64,000 bases of DNA from Cubamyces lactineus (lineage: Eukaryota > Basidiomycota > Agaricomycetes > Polyporales > Polyporaceae): positions 1-64,000 of the forward strand of contig JACDTU010000037.1 of the NCBI GenBank assembly GCA_022376465.1, read 5' to 3'. Positions 51,619 to 62,386 of the stretch are shown in pieces. The stretch's first letter is position 1, and each line of letters starts with the position of its first letter. The position numbers were made by a program, and so were the translations under genes. Under the pieces are notes generated by a model. That model was not told where the DNA came from and did not search any database. It worked only from the letters and a program-made list of their open reading frames with translations.

Positions 51619-54600
51619 TTGCCCAAGGAACTGCATGTAACTATTGTAACCAATACAGAGCGGAGACGCAGTGCTCTGCTGATACCCGGTTACATGCAGG
51701 TTCAGGACAAAGCCGTCGAAATCAAGGGGCTCATCGACACTGGTGCGGATGCCGTGATCGTCAATAAAAAGATTGTGGACAAGTACAATCTTCCGACAGT
51801 CAGACTACCGAAGACTCTGACTTTCCGGAACGCGGACGATAGCGTTAATAGCATGGGAACCATTACCCATCGGGTGGAGGGGACATTTAATCTACACGGG
51901 AAGAAGCTCCCAACAAATTGGTATGTGGCCGACATTGGGCGGGACGATGTCTTATTCGGCATGCCATGGATCCGCAAGTACAATCCTAATATCGACTGGG
52001 AAAGTGGACGCATTACTTTCAAGTCGGATATTATCAAGAAGCAGCAGCAGATCCATAAATACCAATGCGAGCACGACCCACCCGAAGGGATGCTGTGGAA
52101 TTTCCCAGTAAAACCTCTAAATCAAGATCTGGTCGTATCGTTCGTACGTGCTATACCGGACGAGGACGACGCAGACCCAGACTCCGAAAGGCTTACATTT
52201 AATCCTTCAAGGGCCATCGAGCTATGGTACCGCAAGAAGAAAATCCGAAAGATTAATAAGTCTACGGAGATCGCTATAGCAGCGAAGAAAGACCAGAAGG
52301 AGAAGACCTTGGACGAAATCCTACCTGATTTTGTAAAGGACTATCGACAGGTCTTTGAGAAAAAGGCAGCAAGTAGATTTCCGCCCTCGAGACCATGGGA
52401 CCATGCTATCGAATTCAAGAAGGACTTCGACTATCATACCAAGGGGTCTTGGAGGAAAATCTACCCTCTGACCTATACGGAACGTATAGAACTCGACAAA
52501 TTCATTGCGGAGAACCTCGAGAAGGGCTACATTCGAAAATCCAAGTCTCCACTAGCCTCGCCATTTTTCTTTGTCACCAAGAAGGATGGGAGTCTTCGAC
52601 CTGTTCAAGACTACAGGGCTCTTAACGAGGGGACTATCAAAAACGCATATCCCTTGCCGCTCATCAGCGACATCATTGACCGGCTGAAAGGGGCCACAAT
52701 ATTCACCAAGCTCGACGTGCGAGCAGGGTACAATAATGTTCGCATCAAAGAGGGTGATGAGTGGAAAGCTGCGTTTATAACACCCAGCGGATTGTTCGAA
52801 CCGACAGTCATGTTTTTTGGTTTGTGCAACGCACCGGCCACATTCCAGAACATGATGAACGATCTCTTCCGGGACATGCTTCAGGAAGGATGGATGGTCA
52901 TTTACATGGACGACATCCTGATATTCTCAGACAATGTCGAGGATCACCATGAGCGGACGCGAAGAGCTTTACAGCGACTTCAAGACAGTGATCTATTCCT
53001 CAAAGCGGAAAAATGCGAATTCGACAGACAAGAAGTCGAATTTCTAGGATCAATAATCCGACCGGGGGTAGTCGCTATGGATCCAGTAAAGCTAAAGGCA
53101 ATTATCGAGTGGGAACCACCGAAAACAGTCAAGCAGGTTCAGGCATTCCTGGGGTTCGGTAATTTCTACCGACGGTTCATTCGGGATTATTCAAAGATAG
53201 TCCGACCCCTCACGGAATTAACCAAAAAGGACCAGCCTTTTCTGTGGACCCCTGATTGTCAGAAAGCATTCGACACACTCAAGAAGCGGTTTACTGAAGA
53301 ACCGATCCTGCAAATCCCGGATCCGGAGAAACCATTTCAGATTGAGTGCGATGCTTCTAAAGTCGCAACAGGTGCTGTACTACGACAGCAAGGAAAGGAC
53401 GGACTATGGCATCCTTGTGCCTATTTGTCCAAGTCCTTTACTCCTGCGGAACGGAACTATCAGATTTATGATAGGGAATTGTTGGCCATTGTTCGAGCCC
53501 TCGAAGCATGGCGGCATTTTTTGCAGGGTTCCCCACACCCTACAGAAATTCTATCAGATCACAAAAATCTGACCTACTTCCGTACGGCGCAGAAGCTAAA
53601 TCGCAGGCAGGCACGATGGCATTTATTCCTCTCGGAGTTCAACATCGTAATCAAGCACCAACCCGGAAAATCCCTCACTCAAGCAGACGCCCTTTCTCGG
53701 AGATCAGGGCATGACGGGGGGGAAAATGACAACAAGGATGTCGTATTATTGGGACCAGAACTTTTTGCCAAAGCTGTCAACGTTGAGCTACAAGAGCGCA
53801 TCCGCGATAGCAAGCTACGGGACAGCTCGGTAGTAGAGTACATTACCCTAAAAGGAAAGGCTACCAAACGCCCAGAGTTCGGCAAACCAGAAGATTGGTC
53901 CGACGACGACGGAATACTCCTGTACAAGAACAGGGTATATGTTCCACCAGATAATCAATTGTATCGTGATATAGTCAAGATGCATCACGACGCACCGATT
54001 ATGGGACACCCAGGAGTCCAGAAAACCTACGATCTGGTTAAACGGGAATATATGTGGCCAGGCATGCGGAAATTCATTGTGCAATATGTCAAAGGTTGCG
54101 CCGCTTGCCAAACAAGCAAGGTCAATACGCATCCCATTAAACCAGGCTTAATTCCCATTCAACACAGTGGGGATACTAGGCCTTTCCGGACCATTACAAT
54201 GGATTATATCACGGATCTACCAGAGTCGGATGGATTCAATGCCGTCCAAGTGGTAGTTGACCATGATGTATCCAAGGCAGCGGTATTTTCCCCTTGCACC
54301 AAGAATATTACGGCAGAAGGAGCCATGGATATTCTGCAAAGGGATGTATATCGCAGATTCGGACTACCTGCGAAGGTCATCTCGGATCGAGGGCCGCAAT
54401 TCATCTCCAAGGCATTCAAAGAATTACACAACAGCCTCGGAATTGAAACGGCACTCAGCACGGCCTACCATCCGCAGACAGATGGGGAAACGGAACGAGT
54501 CAATCAAGAACTCGACTTAGCACTTCGGCTCTACTGTGCTAACAATCCGGAGAACTGGGCCAAATTGCTGCCTCAATTCGAATTCGCGCACAATCAGCGG

Positions 54601-55242
54601 ACACACTCTGTCACGGGAAAATCCCCGTTTGAACTCCTCTACGGGTTTCAGCCAGAGGCCGCTGGGACAGTCCGAACCACCCCAAAGCATCCAAGTACGG
54701 AGCAGAGGCTTCAAAGTCTTCAGGAAGCCAGGGAGAATACAATAGCTGCGCATGCGCAGGCCGCCGCAGCCATGTCAAGAAGACTCCCCGCTGCTCAAGT
54801 TCCGCTGAAGCTCGGAGACAAGGTTCTTCTCGATACAAAGAACCTCAGGCTTCCATATGTCTCTAGGAAGTTGATTCCAAAACGAGTGGGACCGTTCTCT
54901 ATCGTCAAGGTCTTGGGACCGGTTACATTTAAGTTAAAACTTCCGGAGAAATGGAAGATACACCCAGTCTTCCACGCAGCGCTACTTACTCCGTACCACA
55001 CAACTAAGGAGCACGGACCAGACTACATCCGACCTCCACCGATTCCCACTCCAGACTCGACGGAAGGAGAGGAGTGGGAGGTAGAAGCAATCCTAAGCCA
55101 CCGTACCCGAGGTACCCGAAAACAGTACCTAGTGGCTTGGAAGGGTTGGCCTGCATCGGAGAATTCTTGGGAACCAGAAAAACATCTCAAGAATGCGCAG
55201 TCAATCCTGCGCAACTATAAGAAGAGGCACAAATTGTCGTAA
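51619..55242 (+). CDS. Gypsy Pol with chromodomain
   Basis: About 1,207 residues; no ATG at the start, in line with expression as a Gag-Pol fusion. Protease has DTGAD at residue 40. Reverse transcriptase has YMDD near 429. RNase H has ECDASKVATGAVL. Integrase has an HHCC zinc finger (HHDAPIMGHPG...CAACQ) and catalytic D862, D923 and E959 with exact 35-residue spacing. A GPY/F-type segment (KRVGPFSIVKVLGPVTFKLKL without gaps is one unit) is followed by a chromodomain (about 1151-1207, EEWEVEAIL...YLVAWKGW...SWEP) able to steer integration to marked chromatin in this group. Confidence 0.95.
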   Translation: MPKELHVTIVTNTERRRSALLIPGYMQVQDKAVEIKGLIDTGADAVIVNKKIVDKYNLPTVRLPKTLTFRNADDSVNSMGTITHRVEGTFNLHGKKLPTNWYVADIGRDDVLFGMPWIRKYNPNIDWESGRITFKSDIIKKQQQIHKYQCEHDPPEGMLWNFPVKPLNQDLVVSFVRAIPDEDDADPDSERLTFNPSRAIELWYRKKKIRKINKSTEIAIAAKKDQKEKTLDEILPDFVKDYRQVFEKKAASRFPPSRPWDHAIEFKKDFDYHTKGSWRKIYPLTYTERIELDKFIAENLEKGYIRKSKSPLASPFFFVTKKDGSLRPVQDYRALNEGTIKNAYPLPLISDIIDRLKGATIFTKLDVRAGYNNVRIKEGDEWKAAFITPSGLFEPTVMFFGLCNAPATFQNMMNDLFRDMLQEGWMVIYMDDILIFSDNVEDHHERTRRALQRLQDSDLFLKAEKCEFDRQEVEFLGSIIRPGVVAMDPVKLKAIIEWEPPKTVKQVQAFLGFGNFYRRFIRDYSKIVRPLTELTKKDQPFLWTPDCQKAFDTLKKRFTEEPILQIPDPEKPFQIECDASKVATGAVLRQQGKDGLWHPCAYLSKSFTPAERNYQIYDRELLAIVRALEAWRHFLQGSPHPTEILSDHKNLTYFRTAQKLNRRQARWHLFLSEFNIVIKHQPGKSLTQADALSRRSGHDGGENDNKDVVLLGPELFAKAVNVELQERIRDSKLRDSSVVEYITLKGKATKRPEFGKPEDWSDDDGILLYKNRVYVPPDNQLYRDIVKMHHDAPIMGHPGVQKTYDLVKREYMWPGMRKFIVQYVKGCAACQTSKVNTHPIKPGLIPIQHSGDTRPFRTITMDYITDLPESDGFNAVQVVVDHDVSKAAVFSPCTKNITAEGAMDILQRDVYRRFGLPAKVISDRGPQFISKAFKELHNSLGIETALSTAYHPQTDGETERVNQELDLALRLYCANNPENWAKLLPQFEFAHNQRTHSVTGKSPFELLYGFQPEAAGTVRTTPKHPSTEQRLQSLQEARENTIAAHAQAAAAMSRRLPAAQVPLKLGDKVLLDTKNLRLPYVSRKLIPKRVGPFSIVKVLGPVTFKLKLPEKWKIHPVFHAALLTPYHTTKEHGPDYIRPPPIPTPDSTEGEEWEVEAILSHRTRGTRKQYLVAWKGWPASENSWEPEKHLKNAQSILRNYKKRHKLS

Positions 55243-55308
55243 AAAGACTCAACCCACTCCTCACTCAAATATTTCCTCCAATTTTCTAAACATTTTCTGA
55301 TATTCACT

Positions 55309-56601
55309 ATGGTCAACACTCGCACTCATCTTACTGGTCGCCGCTTCTCTGAGGCTTCCAGACGCAACATTCCCCGTCCCCCCAACTTCATCCGCGAACG
55401 GAGGACGGTTTTCTACAACCACCTCCCTCGACACACTGTCTCGGCCAACGACGAAGGCACCCTCGCCGACCGCATCGGCTGGGTCATTGTCCACCCCGAC
55501 CTCTACAGTCACGTAGAGGCTCGAATTTCTCATCTCCCTGAGGTCAAGGACCTCATCGACGTCTACCGCTCTCTCGCCAGGGCTGCTCCGTCCTACGGAG
55601 TTCTCGTCAACTATAACAAGAGGACGTCGGCGCCCAAGTCGGAGAAGAAGAAGGTCGATCAGGTTGCGAACGAGGCTTACCAGGCGGTGATCCAAGGAGC
55701 AGAGAAGGTACTCTCGATGCTCGCTAACCCCCAGATCGCGGGGGCTCTCTCGGATCTCATGCCCCTCCGCAACCAACACGGTACTCATAACTGGGGACAT
55801 ATTTTCTGGCCGCAACGTCTAGATGACTACCCGAAGTCTATCGAGGTAGATGAGGATGAAGACGCGGACGTGAGTTCAGTCGGAGGATGGTCAATTCCCT
55901 CAACTGACCCATGGAAGATTGCTACTCCAGACCCCGAGGAAGAAGCCGTCAAGTGGGGACAAACCTCTGAGGAGTCCACCCCCTCTTTGGTTTCATCTCG
56001 CTCGGATTCACCTTACTCCGAGGTGGAATCGTTCGACCTTCTCCCGGAGCTTGAGCATCTCGAGCTCAGTACGGTTGACGAGGTCGACGAGCTCCTTGAG
56101 GAGGAGTTCCACGAAGCCCTGAAGGTCGCGGTTAGGGCACCCTCTCCTCCTCCTCCCCCACCAGCGACTCTCACTAAGAACGCTGAAGAACCCCGCGGAC
56201 GCTACGGTTTCTTTCGAGGAACCGGAGAAGATCGACTTGGCTATGTCAATTCCAACGGCGACATCTTCGTGGTCCCCAACAATCCTTTCGGCATCTCCGT
56301 CACTCGGATCATGGTCGCATACCATCTGCGATGGCCGGAAGCTTCTGTCAGGACCACAATGGCAGCCTCTCTCCTTATCGACGACGTCATCGCTCGTCGA
56401 GGAAATTTCCCTGCCTTCAAGATCGAGGCCGAACGCACCCCGACGACTTATCGCCAGGCTATAGGCATGTCGGCGGCAGAATCGGCGCAGTGGGATTGTA
56501 TTCGGGCAGTAGGTAACGTGTCTGACCTCGTCCAGATCTCTTTGGACGTCTTCCGTCCTGAGATCGTCGAGCGTAACCAGAACATTATCGTGCATGCCTA
56601 A
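55309..56601 (+). CDS. Extra ORF after pol in the gypsy element
   Basis: 430 residues from ATG, starting 66 nt after the Pol stop and ending 34 nt before the 3' LTR. Features: a basic N-terminus, a charged helical middle (about 80-160), an acidic Ser-rich stretch (about 175-290), eight prolines in a row near 280, and a globular-looking end containing RYGFFRGTGEDRLGYV and DIFVVPNNPFGISV. There is no signal peptide or membrane segment, so it does not look like an envelope protein despite its position. Family not recognised. Confidence 0.75.
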   Translation: MVNTRTHLTGRRFSEASRRNIPRPPNFIRERRTVFYNHLPRHTVSANDEGTLADRIGWVIVHPDLYSHVEARISHLPEVKDLIDVYRSLARAAPSYGVLVNYNKRTSAPKSEKKKVDQVANEAYQAVIQGAEKVLSMLANPQIAGALSDLMPLRNQHGTHNWGHIFWPQRLDDYPKSIEVDEDEDADVSSVGGWSIPSTDPWKIATPDPEEEAVKWGQTSEESTPSLVSSRSDSPYSEVESFDLLPELEHLELSTVDEVDELLEEEFHEALKVAVRAPSPPPPPPATLTKNAEEPRGRYGFFRGTGEDRLGYVNSNGDIFVVPNNPFGISVTRIMVAYHLRWPEASVRTTMAASLLIDDVIARRGNFPAFKIEAERTPTTYRQAIGMSAAESAQWDCIRAVGNVSDLVQISLDVFRPEIVERNQNIIVHA

Positions 56602-56635
56602 GGTCGAGGACGACCTTCAGCGGAGGGGGAGCTGA

Positions 56636-57177
56636 TGTTACAAATGTACGATAGGCGTCTTACGAACTGTACGATTTGGTATGGTCTCTACTTCCGTCTC
56701 TGTACTATACGAATATGGCGGACTCTAGGATTCTAGCTACGGTTCTTAAAGACAGGAATGGTCTCGTATTATCTAGGACTCTCTAGGACTTTCTATGCAC
56801 AGTTACTGCTGCACAGTGCACAGTTACTTCCGCGCAGTGCACAGGCGCTTCTGCACAGTCCACAGCAGCACTGCCACAGTGTTACTAGGTTCGACTAGCG
56901 CTGACTACTACGCACCAGAAAGTCCATGTACACGCTAGAACATTCCGTTTACAGGCCTGCATACATGTATATAAGAGGCGACGCCATAGAGCGACCCTCA
57001 GCTTTCAGTCTCTTCGCGAAATACGACTTTGGTTGCTCGTTAACTCGCTTTCAACTGCAAATACTACTACGCGCTTATCTTCGACAAGCTAGGGCTAGTA
57101 GCTGAATAGATACAAGCTCTCTATTCATTGACGTCTTAAGGCTTGATAGTTTAAGAGTCACGCTCGAAAGCGTAACA
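56636..57177 (+). repeat. Gypsy 3' LTR
   Basis: 542 nt, same termini as the 5' LTR. The purine-rich GCGGAGGGGGAGCTGA just before it is the likely polypurine tract. Confidence 0.93.
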
Positions 57178-57270
57178 GGTATTATACAAAGATGGGTATG
57201 CTAAATCGTAGGGCACTGGAGCGTCACACATCCATGTTCTAGATAGATAGTGAAAACGGCCATGATATCT

Positions 57271-58190
57271 TCACGCACCAGAACCCTTCCGAACTGATCG
57301 ACATTCCTTCAGATTACTCCCTGAAGACTTCGCCAATTTGCCTGTGCCGCTCCTGGTACGCGTCGAACCACTGGCGACCAGCGTGTAGGAAGCAGCCGAG
57401 CCCCCCGGCGCAGACCGCTGACGCGAGTGACCGCTTTGCGCCCGACGTCGCTTCAGAGAGCCCTCAGCGGCGCGAGAATTCAAGATGTCTGATGTGAGCT
57501 CCGAGTAGCCGCTTTGCAGCCCGACTTCATCATCCCGTAGGCGCTTAGGTGCTGACCTCACCTGCCCTTGCACGGGCGCAGGTTGAGGATTATCGTCGTC
57601 GGGGAAGAGGGTGGTCGTCCTGGTTTTATCGGGAACATAGGGAATGGACGCATCGTTCTCGGGCCAGTCGTCACGAGCCAGAGCCTCGTTGAAGATCTCG
57701 AGAACCGAATCATATGTCAACGGGACCCTAGTATTCATGTCGCCAAGCAGCGGGTCCTCGACGATCGTGGCGCGTGAGACCATGATTTTGAACTTCGCCA
57801 GCAGCACAGTGAGCGGCATGTTGTTGGTGATCTCGAGACGGTGCCCGCCGAGGAATCCTCTCTTGATCGTGGTGGCTTGTGAATCGTTGCCAAACGGAAA
57901 GAAAGTGTCGCAAGCGGCCTTGCCGTTGGCGTGGTTGTGGGCGGTATGGCGCAGGACGATCCAGAGCAGTACCCAGAAGAACGATTCCAAGTCATGACGA
58001 TAGGTATGTAACGCAGCTTTGGCCATAGGATCCAGAAGATCAATGGCCATGAAGTAGTAAGTCCCCTAGACGGTACAGGAGTCAGTTGCCGTGTACTATG
58101 TGTGGATTAACGACTTACCGTCCGCTCCTTGTGCTCATCCTCTGCCATCTTCTGTGCCGGCTCCACAACTACTTCAGTTCCCCGGTTCGA
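57271..58190 (-). pseudogene. 5'-truncated FunK1 kinase relic (copy-4 subfamily)
   Basis: Last exon 57271..58065 (264 residues plus stop) opens with GTYYFMAIDLLDP and contains WVLLWIVLRHT, closely matching copy 4. A 53 nt intron (58066-58118) leads back to EDEHKERT, again as in copy 4. Upstream of about 58190 the kinase sequence ends at an 88 nt tandem repeat, so the nucleotide-binding lobe and catalytic loop are missing. The remaining exon is open and its tail is Ser/Arg-rich with KRLRDDE, like copy 4. Confidence 0.8.
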
Positions 58191-58395
58191 ACTTTGCCGT
58201 CTATTAGGCGGTGCCAGGTTCGAACCGGTTCCAACTTCGGCGCCAAAGCGAGGATAGTCGGCAAGCACTAGAGACCAGTTGGAACCGCACACAGCCCGGT
58301 TCTAACTCACCCTCGGTTCCAAGTCCAGCGCCGAAGGGAGCACAGTAGGCGACGCCAACACGCCAGTTGGAACCGCACTCCTGCGCGGTTCCAGC
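58184..58395. repeat. Degenerate tandem repeat, about 88 nt period
   Basis: CGGTTCCAACTTCGGCGCC (58226) recurs as CGGTTCCAAGTCCAGCGCC (58314), each followed some 55 nt later by CCAGTTGGAACCGCAC. A partial unit lies at 58184. It abuts the break point of the kinase relic. Confidence 0.65.
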
Positions 58396-58962
58396 TTCCT
58401 CAGAGGAAAAACACGACGCATGGGTTTCGAACCCAAGCATTACACCAAACAGAAAGGTTTGGCCTACCATTGCGTCATTAGGACTAAGGACAGAAGCGCG
58501 CACGGTACAATGAGTTAGAAATCAACGTACTTGCGCAAGCACACCGAGGGCTGCCCAGACGACCAAATACTATGGGCGACCATTTGCTAATACTATGGGG
58601 CTGTTAGTCGTCTTACAGGTTGGCATGGGTTGAATTCAATACGGCAGTGCTCAGTTTGCGTCCGCCTAATCCATATTTGTAGTCAGCGTAACGTATGCGG
58701 TACTTTGTCAATGGACAGGTTGATCGATCCTACATTGAGGCTATGGCGTGTTCCCAACCCATCCAAGTGCGCAACCCGTCAGGTACAGGTGGTACACTGC
58801 CACCCCCGCCATCAGTCGATCGATCAGCCTTGTTTTCTCGGTATTACGCCTCTGCAAGAGTGAGTATCAGGCGCAAAGCAATATGGCTACGGTATATACG
58901 TCGTGTAATCTCTCAAGAAGGCACTATTGCAGGCATGAAATGCGCGTCAGTACCGCCCGGTC
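58396..58962. other. Intergenic, nothing firmly recognised
   Basis: Contains a tRNA-like fragment near 58411-58475 (discussed elsewhere) but no gene. Confidence 0.45.
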
Positions 58963-59486
58963 CTAATCCATGGCCGGAATGGTGAACCCAGCCTCCGCTA
59001 TGTCGACCGTGTCCGGAATCTCGATGAAATCGCCCGCCTTGATGTTGTAGTTGTTGCACAGCATATTTGCAACCCTACAAGCGCATCCTGTCAGTAGAAC
59101 GCCGTCACTTGTTGATAAAAGTAGCTTACGGGACGTATTCGTAAGGCCACCAACCGTCCTTGCCTGTAGGCCAAGGCACGACCAAATCGAGGTCGGCTCC
59201 GTGCAGCCCTAATGGCGGCTGCAATGTGATCCCGACGTTCGCGGCCCCGCCAACCGTCGTGAAACCAATATCTAATAGAGCCTATAGCGTGTCAGAGAGC
59301 GGACAATACGAGAATAGCCAGACCATACCTCGATGAACGCGTCAAAGTCCGCGGTCGCCGTAGCCCGTCTGTTGTCTCCAACGATGCTTTGGATGGCCTG
59401 CAGTCGCGTCAGTACCTCTAGTGTCCCTCTACCAATACCTCACTTACCACATATAGATGCGTTTTCAAGGCGTACTTCGGTGCCAT
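58963..59486 (-). CDS. Small protein of unknown function
   Basis: Four exons, complement(join(58963..59074, 59130..59281, 59329..59397, 59448..59486)), 123 residues; introns of 47-55 nt, phases all agree. It begins MAPKYALKTHLYV and has a central hydrophobic Gly-rich part (DIGFTTVGGAANVGITLQ), then PWPTGKDGWWPYEYVP and a C-terminal GDFIEIPDTVDIAEAG. There is no signal peptide, and the family is not recognised. A TATA-like element (TTTATA on the plus strand, 59650-59655) lies 164 nt before the start. Confidence 0.65.
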
Positions 59487-60702
59487 TGCCAGCGTCCGGC
59501 TGCGTGCGAGTGTGTAGACGGAGGATGTGGTGACAGAGCGCGTCGCGCACCAGATTGCTTGACGGTTGTGGATACGGTGCGCGTCTCGCGCTCTCGCGCG
59601 GGCACCAGATAGCCAGTCGCGCCAGTCGTGCGGGCGTCGCTCCTCGTTCTTTATACGAGCGGGTTCGTAGCAGTAAGTGCGCGGGTTGGGTTCTGACGAC
59701 TAGCCGTTCCTTCCTTACCATTGCGCGCCCGCCGCCTGAACATTGCATCTCTCGTACGCCCTGACTGAACACGTCGGTCCTGGGCAGAGCATTTGTTTGC
59801 GACCCCACGCCCAGTCGCAATGTTGACCGAAGACGTGGTACCACGCCAAACGACGAGCAGCCATACGCAAGGGCTAACGCGGCTTTTCCCAGCTGCCTAG
59901 ACTCCACGTGGAGTCGCCTGACCACGGCACTAGTCGACTGCAAGGGAAATGCCTCGCGTCCAGGACGTCCGCGGCCAATGCAGACACATCGGGACACGGC
60001 GTACTCAACCCGTGCAACCTGGGCGCTGCAGTGAGCATACACATCGGGCGCAAATGTCATTTAACAGGCACAACACAACATACCCGTGTTTACTCATGCC
60101 CTGATCGCGCTGAGGGAACAGACGTCCTTGGGGCTGGAGGTGCTGACAGAAGCGGGCGCAGAGAAGGCGGACATTTCGGCCAGCCTGAAGGTCGTCAGCC
60201 GGTGCTTGCAAGGGAGAGAAGGCCGTGCAGATGATGCGCGTCGTCGTCGACCGTGTGCTTGGCTCGCGCGACTTTGAACCCCTCGACTGGAAGGCTCAAG
60301 GCAAGTCAGCGGGATCACCACTACCACCGCCGTGGAGAACTGACCTTGAATGAGCCCAGACATATATACGCAAGCAGCTGACGTCCTGTGCACCGCAGAC
60401 GGCGCACTACGCGAGTACTTAGACGTTGCGTGTGGCTCTAGCGTGATGTATGTTAGACTGAGAATGCCCCCGTAAACAACATTTGCATACCCAAAGTCCA
60501 CCCATCACTTCAGCACATCACGCATCGTGCTTGACACCTGCGCCGCGCGTGAGACTGGATATCTGGGCTAGCGACCAATACATACCGGGTACCCTATCTG
60601 TTCCACCTCACCTTGCCAATATGCGCGCAGGGACTGTGAGCTCAAACCTATGAGATCTGTGGTTGTTGCCACTTTCTTTTGGCCAAATTACACCGATGTA
60701 CG
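59487..60702. other. Intergenic with a possible coding remnant
   Basis: On the plus strand 60086-60300 looks partly coding (ALIALREQTSLGLEVL, then in another frame EKAVQMMRVVVDRVLGSR and DFEPLDWKAQ), but no start, splice pair or stop gives a full model. Otherwise nothing recognised. Confidence 0.35.
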
Positions 60703-62386
60703 TTAAACAATTTCGATCCGGTCCTTGCCCCCCTCACGCACAACGCTGTACCCCATGTTTCTCATCCGGACCTGCCATGGCACTCCTGTCCCGTTGCTGC
60801 TTCCCTGCACGAACAACTCACCAGCCGCGTCTTGGTTTCTCTTTGGATTACCTGATTGCCCCTGAGTAGCCTCACGCTCTAGTTTCACGACGCGCGACGC
60901 CGGACCTCCCGCATTGACGTCGCCTTCGACTTTCGGGGTGTTGACCTTGACCAACATCCCGCTCGGCTTCCTTGTGACATCAGCGTCGGCCGCAAGGATG
61001 CTGCGGCCCGCGCTATCATTCTCCACGAACTCCAGGACCTCGCCTAAGCCGTGCAAGAACAGCACGTCCGGGCGCCGAAGCAGGATCACTCGGGCGTCGG
61101 GGTCAAGTACGCCGCGCTCCTCTGGGGTCCCTTCATATGGCCGCCACTTCGACGTCGACTCCTGCCAGTAGCAGACAGGCCATTCGCCGTGTACCTCAGG
61201 CGGACCACGCCAATGAACGCCCTCGAGATCCTGGTCCTTCACGCGTGCTCTTTTGTGAATGATCGGACCTTGGTTGTCCTGTCAGTAATCATGTAGTCAG
61301 CATCCGTCTGCTGCGCAGTAGATATGTACATACCCTATGCCAGATCGCGAAGTACACACTGTTCGGGGCTTCGCGTTCCAGAATTGACACCGGACTCTTT
61401 GACAGGGATAGAAACCGGGCACGGTCGCGGTCTTCGTACACGCGCAGCTCATGGCCAAGACCGGTGCAACGTAAGTCTTTCACTCGGACGAAGATCGTAT
61501 CTTGCAGACCGATATCGACGTTGGCGGTGGCCCACGGGATCAGCTCCCATTGCCCTACGTCGAACTTCCAGTGCTCGAACGGCGATCTTGCCATTGATAG
61601 GCACGCCTCCTGGATCCAAGGGTAGTCGTCAAGGCGTATATGAGTATGTTGAGACAGCTGTATCTTCGTCTTAATAGGGAATTCGTTCTCCTAGCTGTTG
61701 CCTTAGTCGTGAACCACAGGCATTATGGAGATGTGCGCACCTTATACCACAGGCAGATAGTGATATTGCGCCCCCTTCCGACCTCTGACTTCTTGCTGTC
61801 CAAGACGTTGCTGACGATCTGTAGGCCACTCGCGTTAGATGAACAACGTTTCAGCATATCGTATACGCACCCCCAAGGGCTTCGTCGACTTCTTGGTCTT
61901 TTTGGTAGTGCGTGTGTTCGCCTTCTTGGCCTCTCCAACGCTTCGAGACTTCCGCGCGCGTTCCAATCTGGCCTTTCTGGCATTGACACGCTTGGTCAAA
62001 GCCTCCTCTTCGTCCTCTTGGCGCTGCTTCTCGATCTCCTCAAGTTGCTCTTCGGGTGGCCCCCATTGGGTTGGGAAATGAGCACGCTTGCAACCGAGGC
62101 ACTGGAGGAGAGTTAGCATCGCATTGTAACCGTCTAACATGCTCATCCTTACAATCATCGCCCATGCCCCTGCGTAGTCCGCTTTGTAGGTAAGCCGCGC
62201 TGTGAAGCATGCGGGAAAATGGCATCGGGGACAGATGACGGGCTTGGCTGGAATACGTTGATTGGCCCCACGACGACAAAGCCTCTTCAGCGCGTCGCTC
62301 GCCTGTCGGCTGCTCGCTTCCACGCTGAGGAACTCAACCCTTTTGACCACATCGCCAGGTCGTAGGTATCCTCGGTAGATAGCCAT
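60703..62386 (-). CDS. Unknown protein with N-terminal zinc-ribbon-like motif
   Basis: Five exons, complement(join(60703..61278, 61334..61690, 61741..61818, 61871..62101, 62153..62386)), 491 residues; introns 50-55 nt, all phase 0. Residues 50-90 hold CPRC...CLGC once the 51 nt first intron is removed; that intron has a GCTAAC branch site and is itself open in frame. A strongly charged Lys/Arg/Glu coiled-coil-like stretch follows (about 100-150), with KKTKK as a possible nuclear signal, then a mixed alpha/beta region (NITICLWYKENEF, WELIPWATANVDIGL, VHWRGPPEVHGEWPVCYW). A TATA box (62485-62490) lies 100 nt before the start. Family not recognised. Confidence 0.7.

Larger units (their letters stand above)
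48278..57177 (+). mobile_element. Ty3/gypsy chromovirus retrotransposon
   Basis: 8,900 nt with 542 nt LTRs that I could not tell apart, and a perfect 5 nt target duplication GGTAT (48273-48277 and 57178-57182). Four long ORFs on one strand: an ATG-less ORF1, Gag, Pol (PR-RT-RNase H-IN-chromodomain) and a further ORF after Pol. All are open, so the copy looks intact and young. RT before IN and the C-terminal chromodomain place it among the chromoviruses. Confidence 0.95.

Noticed and set aside
58411..58475. tRNA-like sequence on the minus strand (B-box GGTTCGAAACC, 6-7 bp acceptor-like stem GACGCA/TGCGTC, T-run after it)
   Set aside because: No anticodon arm can be formed and the A-box region is too short; at best a tRNA relic or tRNA-derived short element.
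62102..62152. Continuous ORF through the first intron of the 491-residue gene
   Set aside because: The 51 nt has a gtaagg donor, GCTAAC branch site and ccag acceptor, and its removal brings CPRC and CLGC to zinc-ribbon spacing; retention is possible but less likely.
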